Below are positions 1-15,348 of a stretch of 64,000 nucleotides of DNA, piece by piece; position 1 is the stretch's first letter; each line of letters opens with the position of its first letter. Origin of the DNA: Pantoea alfalfae (lineage in GTDB: Bacteria > Pseudomonadota > Gammaproteobacteria > Enterobacterales > Enterobacteriaceae). The stretch lies in the NCBI RefSeq assembly GCF_019880205.1, contig NZ_CP082292.1, forward strand, positions 3,782,001 to 3,846,000, written 5' to 3'. A program made the position numbers and the translations under genes. The notes under the pieces were generated by a model that saw only the letters and a list, made by a program, of their open reading frames with translations, did not search any database and was not told the origin of the DNA.

Positions 1-110
<110 letters not shown>

Positions 111-185
111 TCAATTGGGTTATAGCGCCTGTAAAGGCTCCCCGTGATAACGATTTATACGCTGTTGCCAGCGCATAAAAACAAA

Positions 186-216
186 AGGCGCGAAATTGTA
201 GTTAAATTTCGCGCCT
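186..216 (-). terminator. Rho-independent terminator after secE-nusG
   Basis: A 12-bp perfect inverted repeat (186-197 with 205-216, 7-nt loop) is followed on the minus strand by a T-rich run (TTTTGTTTTTA). It lies between the nusG stop and the rplK start, so it should end the secE-nusG transcript. Any rplK promoter must lie between 185 and 102; I see a possible TATAAA box there but no convincing -35. Confidence 0.85.
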
Positions 217-248
217 GCTGCAACAGCTAATTTGTGAGCGGAAAGAGG

Positions 249-794
249 TTAACCTTTCTCCACCTGACCGAAGTCGAGCTCAACTGGTGTTGCACGACCA
301 AAGATGGATACGGATACCGTCAGGCGGCTCTTTTCGTAATCCACATCTTCAACCACACCGTTAAAGTCAGCGAACGGACCGTCATTAACACGAACCATTT
401 CACCCGGTTCAAACAGCGTTTTAGGACGAGGCTTGTCGCCGACCTGCTGCAGACGATTCATGATCGCATCAACTTCTTTATCGCTGATAGGTGCAGGACG
501 GTCAGAGGTACCGCCGATGAAACCCATCACGCGAGGGACGCTGCGTACTAAATGCCAGCTGGCGTCATTCATCACCATCTGAACCAGTACGTATCCCGGG
601 AAAAACTTGCGCTCACTCTTACGACGCTGGCCACCACGGATTTCAACGACTTCTTCAGTCGGGACCATGACTTCACCAAACAGCTCTTCCATGTTGTGCA
701 ATTTGATATGCTCGCGCAGCGATTGGGCTACGCGGCCTTCAAAACCGGAAAACGCCTGTACGACGTACCAGCGTTTCTTTGGAGCTTCAGACAT
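249..794 (-). CDS. nusG: Transcription termination/antitermination factor NusG
   Basis: A 181-residue protein with an NGN domain (about residues 1-115) that binds the RNA polymerase clamp helices, and a KOW domain (about 129-160, around [20 protein letters not shown]) that contacts Rho or ribosomal protein S10/NusE. The length equals that of E. coli NusG. It couples transcription to translation and supports Rho termination. Its ATG lies one base after the secE stop, so the two genes form one transcript. Its specialised paralogue RfaH is also encoded in this window (23535-24023). Confidence 0.99.
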   Translation of the reverse strand: MSEAPKKRWYVVQAFSGFEGRVAQSLREHIKLHNMEELFGEVMVPTEEVVEIRGGQRRKSERKFFPGYVLVQMVMNDASWHLVRSVPRVMGFIGGTSDRPAPISDKEVDAIMNRLQQVGDKPRPKTLFEPGEMVRVNDGPFADFNGVVEDVDYEKSRLTVSVSIFGRATPVELDFGQVEKG

Positions 795-795
795 C

Positions 796-1179
796 TCAGA
801 ACCTCAGGCCAGTGATAAACGATACCAGACGGACCAGAATACCATCCAGCCCCCACAAAATCAGTGACATCACGGCAGTAACCGCGGCAACGATTAACGT
901 GGTGTGCAGCGTTTCCTGGCGGGTTGGCCAGATAACCTTACGCATTTCTGTTCTTGCTTCACGAGCAAAAGCCACGGTCGCTTTGCCTTTGGTCGTTAAA
1001 AGCGCAATGCCGCCAGCCGCTGCAATCAGTACAACTACGGCTAACGCGCGCAGTGGCAGTGACACATCACGATAGAGGTAGTTACCTACAATCGCTGCAA
1101 GCAGCAGTAATACAACACCTACCCACTTTACCGCTTCCAGGCCACGCCCGCTCCCTTGAGCTTCGGTATTCGCACTCAT
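796..1179 (-). CDS. secE: Preprotein translocase subunit SecE
   Basis: Essential inner-membrane subunit of the SecYEG channel. The 127-residue protein has three hydrophobic segments (about residues 17-35, 45-63 and 93-112) and the conserved cytoplasmic amphipathic region with the [11 protein letters not shown] motif before the last segment. I chose the ATG at 1179 because the product then begins [13 protein letters not shown], as in E. coli; an upstream in-frame start adds only five residues. It is cotranscribed with nusG. Confidence 0.98.
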   Translation of the reverse strand: MSANTEAQGSGRGLEAVKWVGVVLLLLAAIVGNYLYRDVSLPLRALAVVVLIAAAGGIALLTTKGKATVAFAREARTEMRKVIWPTRQETLHTTLIVAAVTAVMSLILWGLDGILVRLVSFITGLRF

Positions 1180-1410
1180 AAACCAACCTGCCACAATAAT
1201 TCAGAAACTATTCTGCCCCGCAGTGCGAGGCGTCCAAACCGAATGAGCTTTTGAGGCGTAACTCGGTATCCAACGCCGCATAACAGAGCCTGTCTCAGCA
1301 ATGATTATGATCGAAAAAATCACTGATGAGCCAGGTTCTATGAAACAGCGTGCAAAAAGGGCATCAAATGATGCCCTTTCCGTGTGCATTGCGTCAAACG
1401 TTATCGGTAA
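1180..1410. other. tuf-secE intergenic region
   Basis: Holds the tuf terminator (1356-1379) and the presumed secE-nusG promoter region on the minus strand. No convincing coding sequence. The 62-codon minus-strand frame at 1201-1389 crosses the terminator and has no recognisable product. Confidence 0.6.
1356..1379 (-). terminator. Rho-independent terminator of tuf
   Basis: A 10-bp perfect stem (1356-1365 with 1370-1379, loop AAAT) followed by a run of Ts on the minus strand, 32 bp past the tuf stop codon. It should end the tRNA-tuf transcript. Confidence 0.88.
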
Positions 1411-2622
<1,212 letters not shown>

Positions 2623-2703
2623 TCAATGATATCATCACATTAACCAGGCAATGCCTGACTGCAAGGAAGTTACAGAGAAAATCAGGAGGGAGATTAAAGG
2701 AAG

Positions 2704-2779
2704 TGGTGCTGATACCCAGAGTCGAACTGGGGACCTCACCCTTACCAAGGGTGCGCTCTACCAACTGAGCCATATCAGC
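2704..2779 (-). tRNA. thrT: tRNA-Thr (GGU anticodon)
   Basis: A 76-nt gene with an encoded CCA end. The anticodon loop CTTGGTAA reads as anticodon GGT, and the T-loop GTTCGACTC is intact. It is the last tRNA of the cluster, about 110 bp before tuf, and corresponds to E. coli thrT by order and sequence. Confidence 0.97.
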
Positions 2780-2784
2780 ACATC

Positions 2785-2859
<75 letters not shown>

Positions 2860-3049
2860 ATCCTGGAACTCGGCTACCTGTTCTTTCTGTAGCTTGCAGA
2901 AAACAGAGAATGACTCTCTGTTATCTACTGCCTGCCAGCGAAGCTGACCGGCTTTGACTTCGCTAACGCTCAGTCTGAATTCAGGGTGATAAATGACTCA
3001 CCTGACAGATAAACAGGTTGTCTATCTGTACTCAACCGTGAGGCTGAGA

Positions 3050-3134
<85 letters not shown>

Positions 3135-3142
3135 TACTTGAT

Positions 3143-3218
<76 letters not shown>

Positions 3219-3232
3219 ATCAAGTGGTGCGC

Positions 3233-3261
3233 ATTCTAGGAAGGTCGGGCGTCGGATGCAA
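3233..3261 (-). promoter_or_regulatory. Promoter of the thrU-tyrU-glyT-thrT-tuf operon
   Basis: On the minus strand, a -35 box TTGCAT (3256-3261), a 17-bp spacer and a -10 box TAGAAT (3233-3238). A GCGC discriminator follows, which is typical of promoters under stringent (ppGpp/DksA) control. The bases upstream (3262-3330) are very A/T-rich with phased A and T runs, consistent with an UP element and Fis sites as known for E. coli tufB; the Fis part is inference. Confidence 0.85.
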
Positions 3262-3974
3262 CTAAAAAATCGCATATTTTTTTCTATCGCTTACTATTTG
3301 TGCAAATCGTCGCATTTTCGCGATTTTTTGCAGAATATTTGTGCAATCCGGCCCTGTTTTTACCGGCTCAGCCGGTTCTGACCGACGCTTCACTCCGTGC
3401 GAAAGCGCTCTTTCGGGCAGATAAATGATCCACGGCCCACGCCTTTATTTTGCCTTTACGCACTGAGTGATGCTTTTTTGAACCACTCTGCATCATTTTT
3501 TTGTTCACCGTCGCGCTTCAGCAGAAAATGGAGCCGCTTTGCGACCAAATAGACCGCTTTTTTGGCACCACCGTTACGAACGGTCTCAGAAGGGCAGACG
3601 GTTTTGCCGGGGATGTCGTCCGGCATCGGGTTTTGTCTTTCCCCGCCCTTCTGTGTCCTCCTCTCCCGCGTTTACGCCCTCAAGCCAGGCCTTTAGTCGG
3701 ATAAGGGGATTAACGCCACCCAGTGGCTGTGAGGCGCGGTAAGATAATAAACAACCCCGGATCGGTGAAAACAGCGACTATCGTAACGTTTTGTGGGTAT
3801 GCCGACGAAAGCGAGATCGCCTCTATCTTTTTACTTCTGTTGAAAGCCATACTGGTGATACCCTCCAGCCCATTGTTCTCACTGATAAACCAGCGATTCG
3901 TGACTCACTTCACCCGTACTGTCCTGCTTATCGGCTAACACGCGGTTGATAGTAATGAATTTGCGGTCAGATGC
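3262..3974. other. Gene-free region between the tRNA promoter and coaA
   Basis: About 710 bp without a convincing gene. The first 70 bp are the A/T-rich upstream region of the tRNA promoter. A short dyad (ACCGTT-ACG-AACGGT) lies at 3570-3584. The longest frames (67-71 codons, for example 3723-3938 +) resemble no known family and lack a good ribosome binding site. The coaA promoter should be near the right end. Otherwise I see nothing in it. Confidence 0.5.
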
Positions 3975-4928
3975 ATGCTTATGAATAAAACACCCCCCCT
4001 GACAACGCCTTATCTGGAGTTCACTCGTGAGCAGTGGGCTGCATTACGTGATTCTGTGCCGATGACGCTGTCAGAGGAAGAGATCGCGCAGCTCAAGGGC
4101 ATCAACGAAGATCTTTCGCTGGAGGAAGTCGCAGAAATTTATCTGCCCCTTTCGCGTCTGCTTAATTTCTATATCAGCTCTAACGTTCGTCGGCAGGCGG
4201 TACTGGAGCAATTTCTGGGCACAAATAGCCAGAAAATCCCCTATATCATTAGTATTGCGGGGAGCGTCGCGGTCGGTAAGAGTACGACTGCGCGTGTACT
4301 GCAGGCGTTGCTCAGCCGCTGGCCTGAACATCGTAAAGTGGAATTGATCACGACGGATGGCTTCCTTCACCCTAATGCCGTGCTGAAAGAGCGTGGCTTA
4401 ATGAAGAAAAAAGGCTTCCCGCAATCTTATGATATGCACCGGCTGGTCAATTTCGTTTCCGACTTAAAATCCGGAGCCAGTCAGGTGACCGCCCCGGTCT
4501 ATTCGCACCTGATTTATGATGTCATCCCTGACGGCGATAAAGTGATACAGCAGCCAGATATTCTTATTCTGGAAGGTCTGAACGTATTACAGAGCGGCAT
4601 GGACTATCCCCATGACCCCCATCACGTCTTTGTTTCGGACTTCGTTGACTTCTCTATCTATGTAGATGCAGAGGAAGACCTTCTGCAAAGCTGGTATATC
4701 AATCGATTCCTGAAATTCCGTCAGGGTGCCTTTACCGATCCAGACTCCTACTTCCACCATTACGCCCAGCTCTCAGAGGCAGAAGCGGTTGAGATAGCGG
4801 GTAATCTATGGAAAGAGATTAACTGGCTCAATCTGCAGGAAAATATCCTGCCGACGCGTGAAAGGGCCAGCCTGATCATGACCAAAAGTGGCGATCATGC
4901 GGTCGACAAGGTTCGCCTGCGTAAATAA
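3975..4928 (+). CDS. coaA: Type I pantothenate kinase
   Basis: Phosphorylates pantothenate, the first and feedback-controlled step of coenzyme A synthesis. The 317-residue protein matches the E. coli enzyme (316) throughout. The P-loop GSVAVGKST is at 96-104, TTDGFLHPN follows, and the conserved [13 protein letters not shown] block is present. The start may be the ATG at 3975 or at 3981; neither has a strong ribosome binding site, which fits low expression. It faces the birA-murB genes, and a bidirectional terminator lies between. Confidence 0.98.
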   Translation: MLMNKTPPLTTPYLEFTREQWAALRDSVPMTLSEEEIAQLKGINEDLSLEEVAEIYLPLSRLLNFYISSNVRRQAVLEQFLGTNSQKIPYIISIAGSVAVGKSTTARVLQALLSRWPEHRKVELITTDGFLHPNAVLKERGLMKKKGFPQSYDMHRLVNFVSDLKSGASQVTAPVYSHLIYDVIPDGDKVIQQPDILILEGLNVLQSGMDYPHDPHHVFVSDFVDFSIYVDAEEDLLQSWYINRFLKFRQGAFTDPDSYFHHYAQLSEAEAVEIAGNLWKEINWLNLQENILPTRERASLIMTKSGDHAVDKVRLRK

Positions 4929-4938
4929 CCGCGGTCAT

Positions 4939-4968
4939 AAAAAAGCCTGCATCAGTGCAGGCTTTTTT
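4939..4968. terminator. Bidirectional terminator between coaA and birA
   Basis: Stem GCCTGCA-TCAG-TGCAGGC (4945-4962) flanked by an A run on the left and a T run on the right, so it can terminate transcription from both convergent genes. Confidence 0.9.
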
Positions 4969-4970
4969 AA

Positions 4971-5930
4971 TCAGACAGGACGCAGTGATATTTCCCCACC
5001 CACCCAGGCTTTTATTTCGCCATCCTGCTCCAGTAATAAACCACCCTGGCTGTCGACGCCCCGTGCAATACCATGCACTTCACGTTCGCCGATGAGCAGC
5101 TTAACGTGCCGGTTAATAAAATTGTCCAGTGCCGCCCAGCGCGAGATAAAGGCAGTTAATCCCTCCTGCTCAAACAGCGGCAGGGCCTCGCGCAGGCTGT
5201 TGATCAGACGGGCTGCCAGCTCATTGCGGTTCACGCTTACTCCGGCCTCCTGCAGATTAATCCAGCCCTGATTAATCTGTGAAGCATCCGCTGTCCGCAT
5301 CGCCAGGTTGATGCCCGCCCCCATAACGATCTGCGCAGCATCACCGGTTTTGCCGGTCAGTTCGACCAGAATACCTGCCAGTTTCCGATCGTTGAGGTAA
5401 ATGTCATTGGGCCACTTTACCCGGACATCATCGGCACCGAGTGAACGTAATGTTTCAGCCATAACAATGCCGATGACCAGACTAAGACCCATCGCCGCAG
5501 CCGGACCCTGCTCAAGACGCCAGTACATGGACATGTAGAGGTTGGCACCAAAAGGAGAGAACCATTGACGACCACGACGGCCACGACCTGCCTGCTGGTA
5601 TTCTGCTATGCAGGCGGTGCCAGACGGCATGTCATGCATGCGTTCCAGCAGATACTGATTTGTGGAATCAATCACCGGTATAACCGAGACATGACCCTGC
5701 TTCACCTGTGACAGAATTGCCTGCTCATCCAGCAGCTGTATTGGGGCAGAGAGGCTATAGCCTTTCCCTGTCACGGTATAGACGTCAAGACCCCAGCTTT
5801 TTAGTGTCTGGATGTGCTTATTGATGGCGGCACGACTCATGCCCAGTGTGTCGCCCAGCTGCTCGCCAGAATGAAACTCACCATCAGATAAAATATCGAC
5901 CAGTTTGAGCGGGACACTGTGGTCTTTCAT
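4971..5930 (-). CDS. birA: Bifunctional biotin-protein ligase / biotin operon repressor
   Basis: Biotinylates the AccB subunit of acetyl-CoA carboxylase and, as biotinoyl-AMP-bound dimer, represses the bio operon. The 319-residue protein has an N-terminal winged helix (about 1-60, with [17 protein letters not shown] as recognition region), the ligase domain with the GRGRRGRQW nucleotide loop (115-123) and a C-terminal SH3-like domain. The ATG at 5930 overlaps the murB stop (ATGA), so the two are translationally coupled. An upstream in-frame start adds eight residues and is less likely. Confidence 0.98.
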   Translation of the reverse strand: MKDHSVPLKLVDILSDGEFHSGEQLGDTLGMSRAAINKHIQTLKSWGLDVYTVTGKGYSLSAPIQLLDEQAILSQVKQGHVSVIPVIDSTNQYLLERMHDMPSGTACIAEYQQAGRGRRGRQWFSPFGANLYMSMYWRLEQGPAAAMGLSLVIGIVMAETLRSLGADDVRVKWPNDIYLNDRKLAGILVELTGKTGDAAQIVMGAGINLAMRTADASQINQGWINLQEAGVSVNRNELAARLINSLREALPLFEQEGLTAFISRWAALDNFINRHVKLLIGEREVHGIARGVDSQGGLLLEQDGEIKAWVGGEISLRPV

Positions 5931-6964
5931 ACGATCACCCCGACAGCATTGCATTCACCTTGCGCCTGAATAAAGCGGACTTCGGGCTCAAGCCAGACAT
6001 CAAATTTTTCACCTACCCGGGCGCGCACAGTTTTTGCCAGCGCAACGATATCCTCAGGTGTGGCATGGTCAGCGTTAATCAGTACCAGAGCCTGTTGCTG
6101 GTGAACGGCGGCACCGCCGATGCGATACCCCTTCAGCTGACACTGATCGATAAGCCACCCTGCGGCCAGCTTGGTTTCACCATCTGGCATCAGATAGTGT
6201 GGCATCGCAGGGAAATGGGTCAGCAGAGAGCTACGCTGCGCCTCGGTGACGACCGGGTTTTTAAAGAAGCTGCCGACATTACCGGTGACTTTCGGATCCG
6301 GTAATTTGCTCTGCCGCATCTGGCATACCGCGTGATAGACATCCCAGGCATTGGCTGTCACCGGGTTAAGCGTTTTCAGGTCGCCATAGGTTAATACGGG
6401 CTGCCATTGCTTAGGCAATATTATCCCGACCGCGACGATGACATAGCCTGACTGGTAGCGATGTTTAAAAATGCTGTCACGATAGCCAAATTCACAGGCT
6501 TCACGATTGAGACGTTCTGTCTCACCACTGTGCAGGTTAAGTACATCCACATATTCGCAGACATCTTTTAATTCCACACCATAGGCGCCAATGTTCTGAA
6601 TCGGTGCCGAGCCGGTCATCCCAGGGATCAAGGCCAGGTTTTCCAGGCCGGTAATCCCTTTTTCCAGCGTACTCTTAACCAGCTGATGCCAGTTCTCACC
6701 TGCCCCGACATGCAACTTCCAGCACTCAAATTCATCCTGAATTTTGATGCCTTTGATGCGATTCAGCACTACGGTACCGGCAAAATCCTCCAGGAAGAGG
6801 ACATTACTGCCTTCACCGAGCACAAGGAAAGGTGTTTGATTACGCTGGCTATCCTGCCATGCGGCCAGAATGGCGGCTGGCGTCTCTGCGACGATGCGTT
6901 TTTGTGTGTGTACTTCAAGCCCAAGCGTATTGTCGGCTTTTAAGGAAGGATGCTGGCTGGACAT
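5927..6964 (-). CDS. murB: UDP-N-acetylenolpyruvoylglucosamine reductase
   Basis: FAD enzyme that makes UDP-MurNAc for peptidoglycan. The 345-residue protein has the FAD-binding PLMO-type fold (LGEGSNVLF at about 49-57 and the [17 protein letters not shown] block) and the catalytic region GSFFKNP with its proton-donor serine. The family glutamate lies in the C-terminal EPEVRFI. The length matches E. coli MurB (342). It sits directly downstream of the rRNA operon as in E. coli rrnB, and overlaps birA by four bases. Confidence 0.98.
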   Translation of the reverse strand: MSSQHPSLKADNTLGLEVHTQKRIVAETPAAILAAWQDSQRNQTPFLVLGEGSNVLFLEDFAGTVVLNRIKGIKIQDEFECWKLHVGAGENWHQLVKSTLEKGITGLENLALIPGMTGSAPIQNIGAYGVELKDVCEYVDVLNLHSGETERLNREACEFGYRDSIFKHRYQSGYVIVAVGIILPKQWQPVLTYGDLKTLNPVTANAWDVYHAVCQMRQSKLPDPKVTGNVGSFFKNPVVTEAQRSSLLTHFPAMPHYLMPDGETKLAAGWLIDQCQLKGYRIGGAAVHQQQALVLINADHATPEDIVALAKTVRARVGEKFDVWLEPEVRFIQAQGECNAVGVIV

Positions 6965-7073
6965 TTGACGGCCTTTACTGAGTTATCTGGCCGTAGTTTA
7001 CCGTATCAGAGAGGGGTTCTCAGGCTGTTTTCGGAGATTATGGTGCGGTTTTTCACGATCTGCAGACGTAAAA

Positions 7074-7099
7074 AAGCCCCGCACTCGCGTGCGGGGCTT
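7074..7099 (-). terminator. rRNA operon terminator
   Basis: An 11-bp perfect G/C-rich stem (7074-7084 with 7089-7099, loop TCGC) followed by six Ts on the minus strand, 14 bp beyond the 5S gene. It is a strong intrinsic terminator of the kind found at the end of rrn operons. Confidence 0.93.
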
Positions 7100-7112
7100 C
7101 TTCACTTATATA

Positions 7113-7232
7113 ATGCCTGGCAGTTCCCTACTCTCGCATGGGGAGGCCCCACACTACCATCGGCGCTACGGCGTTTCACTTCTGAGTTCGGCATGGGGTC
7201 AGGTGGGACCACCGCGCTAAAGCCGCCAGGCA
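7113..7232 (-). rRNA. rrf: 5S ribosomal RNA
   Basis: 120 nt, from TGCCTGGCGGC to the complementary GCCAGGCAT end, with the conserved CCGAACTCAGAAGTGAAACGCC core. Ends were set by alignment in mind to E. coli 5S and the closing terminal stem. Confidence 0.97.
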
Positions 7233-7441
7233 AATTCTTTGTGCTCTGTCCTGTGTCTTTTGTGCTGATGCTGCGTTGGCCGCCCTCGCGCTACTCCGTC
7301 ACATACTTCAGTATGCTCCTTCGTATCGGTCGGTTGCCGCCTTGCCTCAGCGCAAAATCCTTCGGACTTCAGTCCGCAGGACACAACTGTATCCGGTTAA
7401 CAAGCTGAAAATCTGTCTCTCAAAAACGCCTCTGGCGTTGT
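7233..7441 (-). other. 23S-5S spacer (209 nt)
   Basis: No tRNA in this spacer. It contains a perfect small hairpin CATAC-TTCA-GTATG (7302-7315) inside a segment without resemblance to the rRNA processing stems I know. It is about twice as long as the 23S-5S spacer of E. coli rrnB as I remember it (roughly 90 nt). Confidence 0.6.
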
Positions 7442-10349
<2,908 letters not shown>

Positions 10350-10579
10350 TCACAACCCACAGGCGTTTTGCAACGCTGCAGACTGCAAGCATTTGAGAGA
10401 CTCGAACGTGCCGCGTTTTTCATTCTTGTTACGGAGAATGAAAGCGACACGTCGTTTCAATTTTCAGCTTGTTCCGGATTGTTAAAGAGCAAATATCTCA
10501 AACGCGACCCGGCTGCTTACGCAGCCAGAACGGCTTTGAGATACTGTATGGAGACATCTTTCACCTGTCACCAAGCAGG
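10350..10579 (-). other. tRNA-Glu to 23S spacer with boxA
   Basis: 230-nt transcribed spacer. It carries the antitermination boxA TGCTCTTTAACAAT at 10478-10491 on the minus strand, identical to the copy in the 16S leader. The remaining sequence should form the 23S processing stem with the distal flank. Confidence 0.8.
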
Positions 10580-10654
10580 TGGCGTCCCCTAGGGGATTCG
10601 AACCCCTGTTGCCGCCGTGAAAGGGCGGAGTCCTAACCGCTAGACGAAGGGGAC
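10580..10654 (-). tRNA. gltT: tRNA-Glu (UUC anticodon) in the 16S-23S spacer
   Basis: A 75-nt gene with an encoded CCA, anticodon TTC in CTTTCAC and matched acceptor arms GTCCCCT/AGGGGAC. The D-loop (TAGCGGTTAGGA) is one base shorter than in E. coli gltT. A single tRNA-Glu in the spacer places this operon in the rrnB/C/E/G class rather than the Ile-Ala class. Confidence 0.97.
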
Positions 10655-10743
10655 ACGATAGTGTCACGACTTCGCAGCCGTCCTGCTCATTACTTTTTTA
10701 TCAGACAATCTGTGTGGACACTGCGCCGGAAGGTATCTTCAGG

Positions 10744-12285
<1,542 letters not shown>

Positions 12286-12677
12286 AAGTTTGATTTGCTG
12301 CAACAAGTGCAGCGATGCTCATCTGTAAAACGTCATAATGAATTTCATTATGTGTTCACTCGTGAGGCTTTGATATTTTTGTGCGTCCAAAGACGCTGAT
12401 ATCAATCCTGCGAGTGCCCACACAGATTGTCTGATAAATTGTTAAAGAGCAGTGCGAACAGTGCGTTAGCGTCCTGTCGCGAGGTGGCGTATATTACGCT
12501 TTCCTCCTGCAGAGTCAACCTCTATTTCAGAAGTTTTTCTCCGGCGGCGCAGTCTCCTGTGCCTCTCAACCCGCTTCCCGTTGCCGGTGTTCCGTGTCGA
12601 TGGAGGCGCATTATAGGGAGTTCGCGCGGGCTGACAAGTGTTTATTGCGAAAAGATTATCGTTCGCAGTAATTTTCA
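12286..12677 (-). promoter_or_regulatory. rRNA operon leader and promoter region
   Basis: The 392 bp between 16S and hemG hold tandem promoters. P1 has -35 TTGTCA (12632-12637), a 16-bp spacer, -10 TATAAT (12610-12615) and a GCGCC discriminator. P2 has -35 TTGACT (12513-12518), a 16-bp spacer and -10 TAATAT (12491-12496). BoxA (TGCTCTTTAACAAT) is at 12438-12451. The A/T-rich stretch 12640-12677 upstream of P1 fits an UP element. No gene is present. Confidence 0.9.
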
Positions 12678-13229
12678 TCAAATCGCGCTATTTCGCAACG
12701 ATTTGCCTGGTAACTGTGCAAAATCATTGGCAAAAGTGCGTACCTGCTGCCAGTCCGTGTATTCCACTTCTTTCGTTGAATCTGTCTCACCACCGGTCAT
12801 ACGCATAATCAGCTGAATCATGACGCGATCGAACCAGCGATAGCGGGGATAATAAAGTGCGCCTGCGAACACGGCACAGCAATCGGGCTGCCACGGAGAG
12901 TTAGCCAGGAACTTCTGCGTATAGGCGTTGGTTTCAGGCAAACGCTTTTCAGGTTTACGCGCCGTCAGGTTCACCGAAAAGAAACCGCTGGTACGCTGCT
13001 GCAACGCCTGAAGGTGAAGCTTTACGAACTTATCGACGACTGGCTGGAAATGGCCGTAGCGGATCGAGGCACCAATCAGCACGCGATCATACTGTGCCCA
13101 GTCAGGCAGAGTGGCATCCTGGATGTCCAGTACATCACATGGCTGCTGCTGACGGATCACCTCAGCAATAGAAGAGGCAATCTTCTTTGTTTGTCCGTCG
13201 CGAGTGGAATAGAGAATCAGCGCTTTCAT
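12678..13229 (-). CDS. hemG: Menaquinone/ubiquinone-dependent protoporphyrinogen IX oxidase
   Basis: Flavodoxin-like FMN enzyme that oxidises protoporphyrinogen IX to protoporphyrin IX using respiratory quinones. The 183-residue protein has the flavodoxin FMN loop (STRDGQTKKIA at 8-18), the long-chain insert (about 110-150) that sets HemG apart from flavodoxin, and the conserved PRYRWFDRVMIQLIM and GGETD segments. It sits immediately upstream of the rRNA operon as at E. coli rrnA, with trkH 17 bp before it. Confidence 0.97.
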   Translation of the reverse strand: MKALILYSTRDGQTKKIASSIAEVIRQQQPCDVLDIQDATLPDWAQYDRVLIGASIRYGHFQPVVDKFVKLHLQALQQRTSGFFSVNLTARKPEKRLPETNAYTQKFLANSPWQPDCCAVFAGALYYPRYRWFDRVMIQLIMRMTGGETDSTKEVEYTDWQQVRTFANDFAQLPGKSLRNSAI

Positions 13230-13246
13230 GTCAGCATCCTTATTAA

Positions 13247-14698
13247 TTATTCACGCCAGAAAGTAGGCGTGAACAGCACCAGCAAGGTAAATACCTCGAG
13301 ACGCCCGAACAACATGGTAGAAATAAGAATCCATTTTGCCACGTCATTCATTGAAGTGAAGTTATCAGCCACTACCCCCAGGCCCGGCCCGAGGTTGTTG
13401 AGCGTCGCGGCAACGGCAGCAAAAGCCGAGAAGTCATCGACGCCGGTGGCGATGATCGCCAGCATGCTGACCAGGAACACCAGTGCATAAGCCGAGAAGA
13501 ATCCCCAGACGGCTTCAAGGATACGTTCCGGTAGCGCCCGATTGCCCAGCTTGATGGTATAGACCGCATTGGGATGAACCAGACGTTTAAGCTCACGGTT
13601 ACCCTGCTTGCACAACAGCAGGATGCGAATCACCTTCAGGCCACCGCCGGTTGAACCGGCACAGCCGCCAATAAAGGCGGAGCACAACAGCAGTACCGGC
13701 AGGAACAATGGCCAGCGTGCGATGCTGTCGGTCGTGAATCCCGCCGTTGTCGCCATGGAAACGACCTGGAAGAAGGCCTGATTCAGCGTCTGCCAGCCAC
13801 TTTCATAGACATTGTGGAACCAGAGAACCAGTGTGCAGATCAATACCAGCGTCAGCTGAACGCCAATAAACATGCGGAATTCCGGGTCGCGCCAGTACAC
13901 GCGTAAATTACGTCCGCTTAACATGGCAAAGTGCAGGCCATAGTTACAGCCTGAGATCAGCAGAAACACTGCCACGATGGTATTGATAGTGCCACTATGG
14001 AAATAGCCGATGCTGGCGTCATGGGTAGAGAAGCCGCCAATGGCGATGGTTGAGAAGCTGTGACCGATAGCATCAAACGCGGGCATGCCCGCCAGCCACA
14101 GCGCCAGTGCACAGGCCACCGTCAGCAAGACGTAGATCAGCCAGAGTGTTTTGGCCGTCTCGGCGATACGTGGCCGCATCTTGTTATCTTTTAGCGGACC
14201 CGGCATCTCAGCGCGATAGAGCTGCATACCCCCGACGCCGAGAATCGGCAGTATCGCCACCGCTAACACGATGATCCCCATACCGCCCAGCCACTGCAGC
14301 ATCTGCCGATAGAAGAGGATCGCCTTGGGCAGCGAGTCCAGTCCCACTAGTGTGGTGGCACCGGTCGTTGTCAGGCCAGAGAAAGATTCAAAAAACGCAT
14401 CCGTTACCGAAAGATGCGGCTGCTCGGCAAAGATAAAGGGCATCGCCCCTACGCTGCCCAGCACCGTCCAGAACAGGACGACAATCAGAAACCCTTCCCG
14501 CGGTTTGAGTTCGGTTTTCTTTTTGCGATTCGGCCACCACAGCAGCGAGCCGATCACCAGCGCCATCATAAAGGTCTGGCTAAATGCCCGCCCCGCGCCA
14601 TCGCGATAAATCAATGCGACCAGGCCGGGCAAAATCATCGTCACTGAAAAGAGGATCACCAGCAGACCGACTATGCGGGTAATGGCGCGAAAGTGCAT
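13247..14698 (-). CDS. trkH: Trk system potassium transporter, TrkH subunit
   Basis: Inner-membrane K+ translocating subunit working with the cytoplasmic NAD-binding TrkA. The 483-residue protein has four SKT-family repeats with selectivity-filter-like segments (GLTTTGAT, TIAIGGFS, MATTAGFT and LNNLGPGLG). The length equals E. coli TrkH (483). It lies between yigZ and hemG in one direction with short gaps, an arrangement shared with E. coli. Confidence 0.98.
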   Translation of the reverse strand: MHFRAITRIVGLLVILFSVTMILPGLVALIYRDGAGRAFSQTFMMALVIGSLLWWPNRKKKTELKPREGFLIVVLFWTVLGSVGAMPFIFAEQPHLSVTDAFFESFSGLTTTGATTLVGLDSLPKAILFYRQMLQWLGGMGIIVLAVAILPILGVGGMQLYRAEMPGPLKDNKMRPRIAETAKTLWLIYVLLTVACALALWLAGMPAFDAIGHSFSTIAIGGFSTHDASIGYFHSGTINTIVAVFLLISGCNYGLHFAMLSGRNLRVYWRDPEFRMFIGVQLTLVLICTLVLWFHNVYESGWQTLNQAFFQVVSMATTAGFTTDSIARWPLFLPVLLLCSAFIGGCAGSTGGGLKVIRILLLCKQGNRELKRLVHPNAVYTIKLGNRALPERILEAVWGFFSAYALVFLVSMLAIIATGVDDFSAFAAVAATLNNLGPGLGVVADNFTSMNDVAKWILISTMLFGRLEVFTLLVLFTPTFWRE

Positions 14699-14730
14699 TC
14701 AGCCGTTCCTTTAAATAATAGAGATGAATA

Positions 14731-15348
14731 TCAGGGTGTGAGCGGGATCAGCGATAACGCGCCCCGACTAAAGTCTGACAGATTTTGTTTGAATCCGTCG
14801 ATCTGTCCGTAAGGGACAGCCAGCGTCAATGCAATGCGATCCTGAAACTGACTGTCGGTCACCTTACCGTCGAAACGCTGAACCAGCCGTTCTATGTCGC
14901 TGAGCTGTGAATAGTCACACTGCAGTGTGAACAGCTTCATCGGCACTTTGCGCTGCCGTGGCAGCAGCTTAAGCCCCTGCTGGACCCCACCGCCATAGGC
15001 TTTCACTAAGCCGCCAGTTCCCAGCATGATGCCGCCATAATAACGCACCACCACGGCGGTAATCTCGCCAATATCTGCGCCCATCAGCTGCGCCAGCATC
15101 GGTTTGCCGGCCGTGCCCGAAGGTTCACCATCATCAGAGAAGCCAAGCTGCTGAGAATCATTCGGCGCACCCGCGACCCACGCCCAGCAGTGATGCCGGG
15201 CAGTGGGATGCTCGCTTTTAACCTGCTGGACAAACGCGCGCGCCGCTTCTGCACCCTCGGTGTGCGCCAGTAGTGTAATGAAGCGGCTCTTTTTGATCGT
15301 CTCCTCACTGCTGCTCAGGGGCACAGCGGGAATATCAAAGGCCTCCAT
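14731..15348 (-). CDS. yigZ: IMPACT-family protein YigZ
   Basis: A 205-residue protein of the IMPACT/UPF0029 family. The N-terminal half carries the family signature (HHCWAWV, SDDGEPSGTAGKPML and the GGIMLGTGGLVKAY block, about residues 54-122), and the C-terminal half is the DUF1949 ferredoxin-like domain. The biochemical role in bacteria is unclear; eukaryotic relatives act on Gcn2 signalling. Its ATG overlaps the pepQ stop by one base (TGATG), so translation is coupled. Confidence 0.95.
   Translation of the reverse strand: MEAFDIPAVPLSSSEETIKKSRFITLLAHTEGAEAARAFVQQVKSEHPTARHHCWAWVAGAPNDSQQLGFSDDGEPSGTAGKPMLAQLMGADIGEITAVVVRYYGGIMLGTGGLVKAYGGGVQQGLKLLPRQRKVPMKLFTLQCDYSQLSDIERLVQRFDGKVTDSQFQDRIALTLAVPYGQIDGFKQNLSDFSRGALSLIPLTP

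Noticed and set aside
3723..3938. 71-codon frame in the gap before coaA
   Set aside because: No good ribosome binding site, no family resemblance, and composition like the surrounding spacer.
12678..13229. Simple flavodoxin instead of HemG
   Set aside because: The long insert, the PRYRWFDR segment and the place next to trkH fit HemG specifically.
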